Below are positions 1-6,354 of a DNA stretch of 7,215 bases, piece by piece. The notes under the pieces are model-generated. The model saw only the letters and a list, made by a program, of their open reading frames with translations. It had not been told where the DNA came from and did not search any database. Source of the stretch: Segetibacter sp. (lineage in GTDB: Bacteria; Bacteroidota; Bacteroidia; Chitinophagales; Chitinophagaceae); the NCBI GenBank assembly GCA_030146445.1, contig JASLBT010000217.1, positions 1 through 7,215 of the forward strand, written 5' to 3'. Each line of letters starts with the position of its first letter. The first letter of the stretch is position 1. The translations under genes were made by a program, and so were the position numbers.

Positions 1-171
1 AAGAGATCATGTCAGTCTGATAACATCCGAGAGATATTTCAGTGTACCGGAGGGTCGGCAATCAATATTGTGGACCCTTTTCGATTTGGAGGTTTCATGC
101 CGGCATCTATGAACTGCTGTACCTGAAGAATTTTAGGGCTACCGTGGCTGAAGGTTGACTTAGGGGGTTAA

Positions 172-1065
172 TCACTCAACAGACTTTCCTACCGCTTTAA
201 CCGGCTTATTGGCGAGGTACACGCCAACCAGTATGATGCCGAGGCACAAAACCTGGAGCGCGGAAATTTGCTCGCCATCGAGTAATCCCCAAAAAACCGC
301 TACGAACGGTATCCCATAGGTCACCATTGAAGCAAAAAGGCCGCCCGCCCGTTTTACCAGCATGTAGAAAAGGATCGAGGCCAGAGCTGTACCAAAAACA
401 CCAAGGATTACGCCGGCAGCAGTTGATTTTAGTACTCCTGCATTGGTAAACTCGTGCCGCAGGTATCCACTCAAAAGAAGGGCCAGCCCGGATGGTATCA
501 CCAGGAAAGTAAAGGCTACAGCAGCAATGTTCAACGATCCCACAGCGTTTAGGTGCCTTGCGACGATATTTACATTGACACCATAGAAAATGGTTGCCAG
601 TAACACAAGCAATGAATAGCCGAGATAGCTAAAACTGATGTTTCCTTTTGCAACGAACAAGAGGCAGAGACCGGCAAAACCGATCAAAACGCCCGTTTGC
701 TTACGCCTGTCTATCTTGACGTCAAAAAAACCTATCCCGACAACAATCGTGAACAGCGGTGTTAATGCATTTAAAATTCCTGCAAGTGAGCTGTCAATTC
801 TTGTTTCAGCAATACAAAACAGAAACGCGGGAAAGAAGCTTCCCAGCAGTCCCGAAAACATCACCAGCTTCAGCTTATCGGCTGGTATCGCTTTATACGC
901 CTTAATAGCAAACGGCAGTAAGACCAGGCCGGCACTAATCATTCGTAATCCTGCCACATCGTACGGCGAAAGGGCTTCCATCCCGGTTTTCATAAGTTTG
1001 AAAGAACTCCCCCAAATCAGGCACAACACAATGAAAATCCCTATGTTCACAAATTTATTCTTCAA
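172..1065 (-). CDS. EamA/DMT-family permease (probable metabolite exporter)
   Basis: This is a 297-residue inner-membrane protein of the drug/metabolite transporter superfamily, with two EamA repeats at about residues 10-138 and 149-285. About ten hydrophobic helices can be counted. Typical family signatures are IWGSSF (17-22) at the end of helix 1, SSLAGILNALTPLFT (92-106) in repeat one and the MVTYGIPFVAVFWG stretch (247-260) followed by GE in repeat two. The length is normal for the family. Family members export amino acids, nucleosides or other small metabolites; the substrate cannot be read from the sequence. The start is not ATG: the frame opens at TTG (1065-1063), two codons after an in-frame TGA (1071-1069). 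A GTG at 1050-1048 is the alternative. A start at Met25 would destroy helix 1. It is divergent from the polyphosphate kinase gene. No terminator is evident downstream. Confidence 0.93.
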   Translation of the reverse strand: MKNKFVNIGIFIVLCLIWGSSFKLMKTGMEALSPYDVAGLRMISAGLVLLPFAIKAYKAIPADKLKLVMFSGLLGSFFPAFLFCIAETRIDSSLAGILNALTPLFTIVVGIGFFDVKIDRRKQTGVLIGFAGLCLLFVAKGNISFSYLGYSLLVLLATIFYGVNVNIVARHLNAVGSLNIAAVAFTFLVIPSGLALLLSGYLRHEFTNAGVLKSTAAGVILGVFGTALASILFYMLVKRAGGLFASMVTYGIPFVAVFWGLLDGEQISALQVLCLGIILVGVYLANKPVKAVGKSVE

Positions 1066-1068
1066 ACA

Positions 1069-1131
1069 TCATGGTTTGCTGTAAAGGTCATACATTCGGG
1101 AGTACAGTTTCAAATAATCTAAAGCGTTCAT
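1069..1131 (-). other. Possible 20-codon leader ORF before the EamA gene
   Basis: On the minus strand an ATG at 1131-1129 opens 20 codons and ends at TGA 1071-1069. It lies in the same reading frame as the transporter and stops one codon before the transporter's TTG start. Four of the 20 residues are tyrosine (6, 10, 14, 17). It could be a leader peptide coupled to transporter translation, the remnant of an N-terminal extension cut by a nonsense mutation, or chance. Its ATG lies one base from the GTG start of the divergent polyphosphate kinase gene. The open frame itself continues further upstream, antisense to that gene, which weakens the case. No Shine-Dalgarno sequence or homologue is known to me. 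Confidence 0.2.
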
Positions 1132-1132
1132 C

Positions 1133-1864
1133 GTGATCAGACTGAAGGAGATTTCCACCCGGGCACCTAAGGATTGGGATAAAGAAACAACGAAAGCCAA
1201 AACAGCAGAGATACTGGAAGAGCTGGACGACCTGCAAAACCTGTTGTATGCCGGAGGTAAGCACTCCGTGTTGGTGATCCTGCAGGGTATGGATGCCAGT
1301 GGCAAAGATGGAGCTATCAAAAACGTATTCAGCTATATAAATCCACAGGGAATATCGGTAACATCGTTTAAGGCACCGTCGACCAAAGAACTTTCACACG
1401 ACTTTCTATGGCGCATACACCAACATGCACCAACTAAAGGTATGATCCAGCTCTTCAACCGATCGCATTATGAAGATGTTTTGATCACGAGAGTTCATAA
1501 GTGGTGCGACGATGAGACCGCCTATAAACGTATGGAGGCTATCAATCACTTCGAGTGGCTCCTGCAGGAACATAATGACACCACGATTTTGAAATTTTTT
1601 CTGCATATCTCGCGGGAAGAGCAAAAGGAGCGTTTCGAGGAAAGGGTGAAGAATCCTTTTAAGCGATGGAAGCACAACCCAAAAGATGCGGAGGAGGCTA
1701 AGTTGTGGGACGACTATCAAAAAGCTTACGAGGACTGTTTTGAACGATGTAACAAAGTTCCCTGGCACATTGTACCGTCAGATCAAAATTGGTATAAAGA
1801 ACACCTTATTGCTAGCCGGGTGATAGAAACTTTAAAAGGTTTGAAGTTAGAATACCCCGAATAG
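1133..1864 (+). CDS. ppk2: PPK2-family polyphosphate:nucleotide phosphotransferase
   Basis: The 243-residue protein belongs to the PPK2 polyphosphate kinases, cytoplasmic P-loop enzymes that use inorganic polyphosphate to phosphorylate nucleotides. The Walker A loop is GMDASGKDG (52-60), the Walker-B-like segment is QLFNRSHYEDV (106-116), and the basic lid is RVKNPFKRWKHNPKD (171-185). FLWRIHQHAP (91-100) and the NRSHYEDVL wording resemble the class III-like subgroup (as in Cytophaga and Meiothermus) that can phosphorylate AMP and ADP; the subgroup is inferred from motif wording, not a tree. The N-terminal STRAPKDWDK stretch is usual for the group, so the protein is complete although slightly short. 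The start is GTG at 1133; TAA at 1115-1117 closes the frame upstream and no ATG lies between. TACATTCG (1091-1098) is a one-mismatch -7 candidate without a well-spaced -33 element. Confidence 0.95.
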   Translation: MIRLKEISTRAPKDWDKETTKAKTAEILEELDDLQNLLYAGGKHSVLVILQGMDASGKDGAIKNVFSYINPQGISVTSFKAPSTKELSHDFLWRIHQHAPTKGMIQLFNRSHYEDVLITRVHKWCDDETAYKRMEAINHFEWLLQEHNDTTILKFFLHISREEQKERFEERVKNPFKRWKHNPKDAEEAKLWDDYQKAYEDCFERCNKVPWHIVPSDQNWYKEHLIASRVIETLKGLKLEYPE

Positions 1865-1955
1865 CCCCGGTGTGCGATCAATCTACTATTGTCCATTTCG
1901 CGATCATGACATGAGGGGATTGCACTCACCAGCTAACCGCACAACTCACCCGTTA

Positions 1956-2001
1956 GCTCACTAAGAACAATGTTGTTTGGCTTGAATTTTCTTAGCGGAG
2001 C
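1956..2001. repeat. Inverted repeat, 7 + 4 bp
   Basis: CTAAGAA (1961-1967) is perfectly complementary to TTCTTAG (1989-1995). GCTC (1956-1959) pairs with GAGC (1998-2001) across a small asymmetric internal loop. The apical loop is 21 bases. The free energy was not calculated. Confidence 0.45.
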
Positions 2002-2009
2002 ATTAATAT

Positions 2010-2033
2010 ACTTCAAGGAGCTTTCTTTGAAGT
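2010..2033. repeat. 10-bp hairpin with a 4-base loop
   Basis: Bases 2010-2019 pair with 2024-2033: seven Watson-Crick pairs (ACTTCAA against TTGAAGT), one G-U wobble, then G-C and A-U, closing a GCTT loop. It is the tightest hairpin in the gap. No U-run follows on either strand, so an intrinsic terminator is unlikely. It may be part of a structured transcript. Confidence 0.5.
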
Positions 2034-2046
2034 TCGTATGCAACTA

Positions 2047-2095
2047 AATAACAAGGATCGGGGAGTTTCAATGGCCTTGTACCCCTATTGTTATT
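2047..2095. repeat. Inverted repeat with two competing pairings
   Basis: AATAACAA (2047-2054) is perfectly complementary to TTGTTATT (2088-2095), and inside it GGGG (2060-2063) can pair with CCCC (2082-2085). Alternatively, ACAAGG (2051-2056), which shares bases with the outer left arm, pairs perfectly with CCTTGT (2075-2080). The two folds exclude each other. Confidence 0.45.
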
Positions 2096-2204
2096 CCCCT
2101 GTGCAATACCCCGGTAGGTCAGCAGCCAAAGTCAACGTGCAAGTCCAGGCCTTACAAACTCCGCTTTCTCCTTTTTTCCGCTGTCGGTGATCGCTTCCTG
2201 TGAA

Positions 2205-2235
2205 TTGTTGAAATCCGGTGAAGCGTTTATATTTG
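2205..2235 (+). promoter_or_regulatory. Bacteroidota-type promoter of the DUF3078 gene
   Basis: TATATTTG (2228-2235) matches the -7 consensus TAnnTTTG exactly. TTGTTG (2205-2210) lies 17 bases upstream in the -33 position. Transcription would start near 2239-2242, giving a leader of about 40 bases before the ATG at 2283. This is the best promoter match in the window. Confidence 0.7.
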
Positions 2236-2248
2236 TAAGGCTTCACCG
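2216..2248. promoter_or_regulatory. Perfect 9-bp dyad around the -7 box (candidate operator)
   Basis: CGGTGAAGC (2216-2224) and GCTTCACCG (2240-2248) are exact inverted copies separated by 15 bases, and the -7 box (2228-2235) lies within that spacer. Because transcription would start near the right arm, the RNA would carry only that half; the symmetry is therefore more likely to act as DNA, as a binding site for a dimeric regulator. A second perfect palindrome, CGCAGCTGCG (2251-2260), follows at once. No regulator gene lies beside it. Confidence 0.5.
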
Positions 2249-2282
2249 CCCGCAGCTGCGTTCAATCACTTACCAAAACTTT

Positions 2283-3209
2283 ATGAAAAAATCATTACTC
2301 ATCACTGTCTTGTGTTCGGTTGTATGGTCGACCGAGGCTCAAGTTTCCGGAATAAGAAGTAACGTTGAAGCACCCGGGAAATCTAAAAAGGCCCAAGGGA
2401 AGTGGGATAACGGGGGGGTGATAAGCTTTGCCGTTGCTCAGGCCGGTACACGCAACTGGGCGGCTGGTGGCGACAGGTTTAGTCTTTCCGCTAATGCTTT
2501 TCTTTACCTGTACGCCAAACATACCATCGGCAGAGGGCATTGGGACAACATGGCTGATGCAAGTTTTGGATTGCTCAACAGCCGCGCTTTTGGCCTGGTT
2601 AAAAACGATGATAAACTTGAACTGACCTCAAGGTGGTCGTATGAACTAGGTAAAAAGACAGTTCGGCACTTTAGGGTTGGTGCTGTAGTTAATTTCAGAA
2701 CCCAGTTTGCAGACGGGTACGATTATGATGAGGTTGAAAAACGGCGTATTTCCGCGTTTTTAGCACCTGGCATTTTCATTGTTTCACCTGGAATCGAATA
2801 CTATTCGAAAAAGCAGGACTTCAGCACTCACCTGGGTGTCGCAAGCCGCTCCGTAATTGTGGCAAACCGGCCTTATGAGCTTGCTGCAAATTATGGTGTT
2901 TTACCAAACAGTGAGGTTCGTATAGAAGCCGGGCTGCATGCTTTAATCAACTTTCAAAAGGAAGTTGTGAAGAGTGTAGACTTGCGTTCCGCACTTGACC
3001 TGTTTTCTGATGTTGTTGCAGGGGATCCGGCCAACGTAGATGTTTATTGGACCAACATGATCAATATGCGTGTGAATAACTGGCTAAATGTTATGTACAG
3101 TTTTGATCTGAAATACGATGACAATACCCGTATTTTCGGCTATACCAAAGCGAAACCTGACACACAGTTGAAGTCTGTTTTCGGCGTAGGCGCTTCCGTC
3201 AAATTCTAG
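2283..3209 (+). CDS. DUF3078 exported outer-membrane protein
   Basis: The 308-residue protein starts with a typical signal peptide (MKKSLLITVLCSVVWSTEA), with likely signal peptidase I cleavage after Ala19, leaving Gln20 first, as is common in Bacteroidota. A frame upstream of ATG 2283 stays open back to 2187, but that stretch contains the promoter and lacks coding character, so 2283 is chosen. The mature part resembles DUF3078: NWAAGG (58-63), WDN (87-89) and a series of alternating amphipathic strands rich in aromatic and glycine residues, ending in VGASVKF with a terminal Phe as in outer-membrane beta-barrels. The family has no established function that I know of; outer-membrane location is inferred. 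scpA follows on the same strand after 78 bases, with its own weak promoter match, so co-transcription is possible but not required. Confidence 0.88.
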   Translation: MKKSLLITVLCSVVWSTEAQVSGIRSNVEAPGKSKKAQGKWDNGGVISFAVAQAGTRNWAAGGDRFSLSANAFLYLYAKHTIGRGHWDNMADASFGLLNSRAFGLVKNDDKLELTSRWSYELGKKTVRHFRVGAVVNFRTQFADGYDYDEVEKRRISAFLAPGIFIVSPGIEYYSKKQDFSTHLGVASRSVIVANRPYELAANYGVLPNSEVRIEAGLHALINFQKEVVKSVDLRSALDLFSDVVAGDPANVDVYWTNMINMRVNNWLNVMYSFDLKYDDNTRIFGYTKAKPDTQLKSVFGVGASVKF

Positions 3210-3227
3210 TGCCGGTTAAAATAAGTA

Positions 3228-3235
3228 TACTTTTG
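3228..3235 (+). promoter_or_regulatory. Possible -7 box before scpA
   Basis: TACTTTTG (3228-3235) matches TAnnTTTG exactly, 52 bases before the GTG start. No TTG occurs at the right distance for a -33 element, so it may be a weak or activator-dependent promoter, or chance. It overlaps the perfect palindrome AAGTATACTT (3223-3232). Confidence 0.4.
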
Positions 3236-3287
3236 TGAAATCCCGTTGCCAGCCATTGGGATTAAATTTCCAGTACAAACCGCTTAA

Positions 3288-4091
3288 GTGAACCCAGAGA
3301 TATACCAGATAAAGCTCCCCCAGTTTGAAGGTCCTTTCGACCTGCTACTTTTCTTTATTGAACGCGACGAGCTCGACATTTACAACATACCCATTACTAC
3401 TATTACAAACGACTTCCTGGCGTTTATTCATGGGCAGGAGTCACTTAACATTGAACTCAGCAGCGAGTTCATCCTTTTTGTGTCGACGCTAATGCGCATA
3501 AAGGCAAAAATGCTCCTGCCGCGTAAAGAAGTTGATGCGCAGGGTAATGAAATTGATCCAAGGCAGGAGTTGGTCGATAAAATCCTTGAGTATAAAAAAT
3601 TTAAGGAGGCAGCCGTTCAGATGGCCGAGATGGAAGCGCTTAGGATGTTAATGGTAAAAAGAGGTAACCTGCAGAAGGAGCTCAGCGAAATAGGTGAAAA
3701 TGCAGGAGAAGGCACTGAGATACAAAATATCAGTTTGTTTAAGCTGATGAAGGCTTTTGAGAAAGTAATGCAAAAAGTACATGACAGGCAAAATAAGCCG
3801 GTTCATACCGTGGTTCGTTATAATTACACCATGGAAGAGAGCAGGCAGTATGTACTTGAGACTGCTTCAAAAGGGAAAACAGTTTCTTTCGAAAAGGTAT
3901 TTGAAGTTTGCAATGACCGTATTCATGCCATATTTCTCTTCCTTTCAGTACTGGAGCTTATCCAGCTACATTTTATGACGATCATGGTGGGCGAGGGAAA
4001 AAACAATTTCATAATAGAATGGAACGAAAACCGCGAGGAAGAAGACACCGGACTGGACCTTGCCACCCGAAATCATCCTTCAGAAAACTAG
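3288..4091 (+). CDS. scpA: Segregation and condensation protein ScpA
   Basis: This is the 267-residue kleisin subunit of the bacterial SMC-ScpA-ScpB condensin, which bridges the SMC heads and helps compact and separate the chromosome. The N-terminal SMC-binding domain shows the hallmark KLPQFEGPFDLLLFFIERDELDIYNI region (residues 9-34), followed by the LMRIKAKMLLP helix (68-78). A charged middle region (about 80-145) leads to the C-terminal winged helix (about 185-245), with IFLFLSVLELIQLH (215-228). The length is normal. The start is GTG at 3288, directly after an in-frame TAA (3285-3287), so no longer version is possible; a later start would cut the SMC-binding motif. scpB is not in the window. 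The gene converges on dxs with 53 bases between the stop codons. Confidence 0.95.
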   Translation: MNPEIYQIKLPQFEGPFDLLLFFIERDELDIYNIPITTITNDFLAFIHGQESLNIELSSEFILFVSTLMRIKAKMLLPRKEVDAQGNEIDPRQELVDKILEYKKFKEAAVQMAEMEALRMLMVKRGNLQKELSEIGENAGEGTEIQNISLFKLMKAFEKVMQKVHDRQNKPVHTVVRYNYTMEESRQYVLETASKGKTVSFEKVFEVCNDRIHAIFLFLSVLELIQLHFMTIMVGEGKNNFIIEWNENREEEDTGLDLATRNHPSEN

Positions 4092-4106
4092 CGTAACTGC
4101 CGGCAA

Positions 4107-4140
4107 TAGCCTACACGCCCTTACAGGATATCGAAGGCTA
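4107..4140 (+). terminator. Weak candidate terminator after scpA
   Basis: TAGCCT (4107-4112) and AGGCTA (4135-4140) form a perfect 6-bp stem with a 22-base loop, followed by ATTTTC. The long loop and short U-run make it a poor intrinsic terminator. It is the only candidate between the two convergent genes, and on the dxs strand no U-run follows. Confidence 0.25.
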
Positions 4141-4144
4141 ATTT

Positions 4145-6082
4145 TCAGCCAGCAATATAGCTGCTCACCTTGATCTTATGTTTTAGCATCTCCCGAACTG
4201 TGTCGGCAATACCCTGAGCGTCGTAACCGCATTCCCGGTGTAACTCCTTCAGACTGCCATGCTCGACAATCCGGTCGGGTATTCCCAGGATTTTAACTTC
4301 TGCATGGTAGTTGTTTGCTGCCATGAACTCCAATACAGCGCTTCCAAATCCGCCTGTGACTGTGCCATCTTCTACGGTAATCACCTTTTCAAAGTTTTGG
4401 AACACCTCGTGCAGTAGATCTTCATCAATTGGTTTAACAAAACGCATGTCGTAATGGGCAGGGTTGAGCCCCTGTGTTTTGAGTTCCCGGATAGCACTCG
4501 TGACAAAATTACCCGGATGCCCAAATGAAAGTATGGCAATGTCTTCACCCGACTTCAGTTTACGACCTTTGCCAACAGGAATTTCTTTGAAAGGCGTACG
4601 CCACTCGGTCATTACACCTTCTCCCCTCGGGTAACGGATAACAAAAGGAGACTGGTTCGAAGGTAACTGGGCCGTATACATCAGGTTCCTCAGTTCAGAC
4701 TCGTTCATGGGTGCACTGATGATCATGTAAGGGATACACCGGAAATAAGCAATATCATATCCTCCATGGTGGGTTGGTCCGTCTTCGCCAACAAGCCCTG
4801 CCCGATCCAGGCAAAATATAACCGGCAACTTTTGAATCGCGACGTCGTGCACTACCTGGTCGAATGCCCTTTGCATAAACGAAGAATAGATGTTGCAGAA
4901 CACGGTCATTCCCTGGGTTGCAAGGCCGGCACTGAGGGTTACTGCATGTTGCTCGCATATACCCACGTCGAATGAACGCTCCGGCATCTTATCCATCATG
5001 AACTTCAGGGAGCAGCCGCTGGGCATTGCAGGTGTAACCCCCATGATCTTATCGTTTGCTTCAGCAAGTTCAACTATGCTATGTCCGAAAACGTCCTGGT
5101 ATTTGGGCGGTTGTGGTGTATCAAATTTTTTCCTGACGATTTCTCCGGTGATTTTGTCGAATAATCCGGGTGCGTGCCATTTGGTTTGATCCTTTTCCGC
5201 CAGCGAATAGCCCTTGCCTTTAACGGTGATGATGTGAAGGATTTTCGGTCCGGGTATCTCCCGCAGGTCTTTAAGCGTGTCGACCAGTTTGGTGATATTA
5301 TGCCCGTCGATCGGACCAAAGTACCTGAGCTTTAATGCTTCAAACAGGTTCGCACTACTGCTGACCATGCCCTTTACACTGTCGGTAAGTTTATGCGCCA
5401 TGGCCCTTGTAAATCCCTTGCCAACCGGTAGTTTCCCTAATGCATTCCAAACATCGTCTTTAAGCTTATTATAAGTAGGAGAGGTGGCGATATCGGTAAG
5501 GTATTCCTTTAATGCGCCAACATTTGGGTCGATGCTCATGCAGTTATCGTTTAATACGATCAGCACATCGCTATCTGCTACGCCGGCATGGTTCATGGCT
5601 TCAAAGGCCATCCCGGCAGTCATCGCGCCGTCGCCAATTACGGCAACAACTTTGCGGTCGGCTTCTTTCTTGTATTTGGCGGCCATTGCCATACCCAGCG
5701 CTGCGGATATCGAAGTAGAAGAATGGCCGACGCCAAAAGTATCATATTCACTTTCCGACCGTTTTGGAAATCCGCTGAGACCGTTGTATTTACGGTTTGT
5801 ATAAAAACTATCCCTGCGGCCGGTTAAGATTTTGTGTCCGTAAGCCTGGTGGCCTACATCCCACACCAATTGATCGTAGGGAGTATTGTAGATGTAGTGT
5901 AAAGCAACTGAGAGTTCTACAACCCCAAGGCTAGCTGCAAAATGTCCCCCGTGAACACTAACAACGTCGATGATGTATTGCCTAAGCTCGTCGCAAACCT
6001 GGTGTAATTGTTCCCGGCTAATTTTTTTAAGATCCGAAGGAGCGTCTATTGACTTCAGCAGCGTGCCGGGGATAATTTCCAT
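4145..6082 (-). CDS. dxs: 1-deoxy-D-xylulose-5-phosphate synthase
   Basis: The 645-residue enzyme condenses pyruvate and glyceraldehyde 3-phosphate, with thiamine diphosphate and Mg2+, to DXP, the first step of the MEP isoprenoid pathway; DXP also feeds thiamine and pyridoxal synthesis in many bacteria. It is cytoplasmic and dimeric. The domains appear in the expected order: cofactor domain with GGHFAASLG (45-53, catalytic-type His47), GDGAMTAG (150-157) and NDN (178-180) for Mg-ThDP binding; RYFGPIDGHN (253-262); the pyrimidine-domain GICEQHAVT (374-382, catalytic-type Glu377); DRAGLVGEDGPTHHG (426-440); VIRYPRGEG (481-489); and a transketolase C-terminal domain with VEDGTVTGGFG (570-580). 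All key motifs are intact and the length is normal. The ATG at 6082-6080 lacks a Shine-Dalgarno sequence. No well-spaced promoter was found just upstream; a TAnnTTTG match reading leftward at 6315-6308 lacks a -33 box. Confidence 0.98.
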   Translation of the reverse strand: MEIIPGTLLKSIDAPSDLKKISREQLHQVCDELRQYIIDVVSVHGGHFAASLGVVELSVALHYIYNTPYDQLVWDVGHQAYGHKILTGRRDSFYTNRKYNGLSGFPKRSESEYDTFGVGHSSTSISAALGMAMAAKYKKEADRKVVAVIGDGAMTAGMAFEAMNHAGVADSDVLIVLNDNCMSIDPNVGALKEYLTDIATSPTYNKLKDDVWNALGKLPVGKGFTRAMAHKLTDSVKGMVSSSANLFEALKLRYFGPIDGHNITKLVDTLKDLREIPGPKILHIITVKGKGYSLAEKDQTKWHAPGLFDKITGEIVRKKFDTPQPPKYQDVFGHSIVELAEANDKIMGVTPAMPSGCSLKFMMDKMPERSFDVGICEQHAVTLSAGLATQGMTVFCNIYSSFMQRAFDQVVHDVAIQKLPVIFCLDRAGLVGEDGPTHHGGYDIAYFRCIPYMIISAPMNESELRNLMYTAQLPSNQSPFVIRYPRGEGVMTEWRTPFKEIPVGKGRKLKSGEDIAILSFGHPGNFVTSAIRELKTQGLNPAHYDMRFVKPIDEDLLHEVFQNFEKVITVEDGTVTGGFGSAVLEFMAANNYHAEVKILGIPDRIVEHGSLKELHRECGYDAQGIADTVREMLKHKIKVSSYIAG

Positions 6083-6270
6083 TCACTAAATTTTTGTAAA
6101 AATAAGGCTTTAAACCTTTTTGAGGGGATAGCGTACCTATCACAACAAAGTTTTATAACGAAAGTTTAAATCCCAACCCGGAGTTCACAACGTTAATCAT
6201 GTAATTGCTTTCGCTGGAATTTGATACCTTGTTGAAAACAACGAAAGACCAGCAATTGAAGTCACATTAG

Positions 6271-6281
6271 GGTGCTGCACC
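6271..6281. promoter_or_regulatory. 11-base palindrome in the dxs/kinase gap
   Basis: GGTGCTGCACC is perfectly symmetric about its central T. It lies between divergent genes, 60-70 bases upstream of the kinase -7 box. It could be a regulator site; short palindromes also arise by chance. Confidence 0.25.
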
Positions 6282-6301
6282 AATGGAAAGCACATTTCGC
6301 C

Positions 6302-6311
6302 TTTGATCAAA
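6302..6311. promoter_or_regulatory. 10-base palindrome TTTGATCAAA next to the kinase promoter
   Basis: The palindrome lies just upstream of the -33 position of the kinase promoter and overlaps a leftward TAnnTTTG match (6315-6308), so a bound protein could affect either direction. It is AT-rich, which raises the chance rate. Confidence 0.25.
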
Positions 6312-6315
6312 ACTA

Positions 6316-6348
6316 TTGTGGTGAAAGCACGACACTTCGTTATTTTTG
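6316..6348 (+). promoter_or_regulatory. Bacteroidota-type promoter of the sensor kinase gene
   Basis: TATTTTTG (6341-6348) matches TAnnTTTG exactly, and TTG (6316-6318) is 22 bases upstream, inside the accepted 17-23 range. The ATG at 6355 lies only six bases beyond the -7 box, so transcription would begin at or within a few bases of the start codon. Confidence 0.5.
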
Positions 6349-6354
6349 AAACTT

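Larger units (their letters stand above)
1865..2282. other. 418-base intergenic region with hairpins and a promoter
   Basis: No convincing gene lies here. Two small plus-strand frames exist: 1970-2047 (25 codons, hydrophobic, MLFGLNFLSG...) and 2038-2190 (50 codons). Neither has a Shine-Dalgarno sequence or a recognisable family. The left half contains three inverted repeats (1956-2001, 2010-2033, 2047-2095), none followed by a U-run, so no good terminator for the polyphosphate kinase gene is visible. The right end holds the promoter of the DUF3078 gene. No tRNA or tmRNA pattern was found. Confidence 0.6.

Noticed and set aside
1..126. Open frame from the left edge ending at TGA 124-126, possibly the 3' end of a gene
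   Set aside because: The 41 residues match nothing I recognise, and a second frame is open for a similar length; there is no basis for calling it coding.
1050..1057. Exact TAnnTTTG match reading leftward just inside the EamA gene
   Set aside because: There is no -33 element at the right distance, and transcription from it would omit the transporter's start and first helix.
638..1084. 148-codon plus-strand frame opposite the EamA gene
   Set aside because: It is antisense to a clear transporter gene, has low-complexity basic and proline-rich content, and resembles no family.
1406..1768. 120-codon minus-strand frame opposite the polyphosphate kinase gene
   Set aside because: It is fully antisense to well-conserved kinase motifs and has no recognisable domain or start context.
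2109..2127. CCCCGGTAGGTCAGCAGCC resembles the apical loop of bacterial SRP RNA
   Set aside because: The tetraloop would be GGTA rather than the usual GGAA, and the 5' arm cannot pair with the right arm beyond the two loop-closing pairs, so no SRP-like hairpin forms.
2187..2282. N-terminal extension of the DUF3078 protein
   Set aside because: The extension would precede a complete signal peptide and overlaps the promoter; ATG 2283 gives a normal exported protein.
4766..5827. Several 65-106 codon plus-strand frames inside dxs
   Set aside because: All are antisense shadows of intact dxs motifs and none resembles a known protein.
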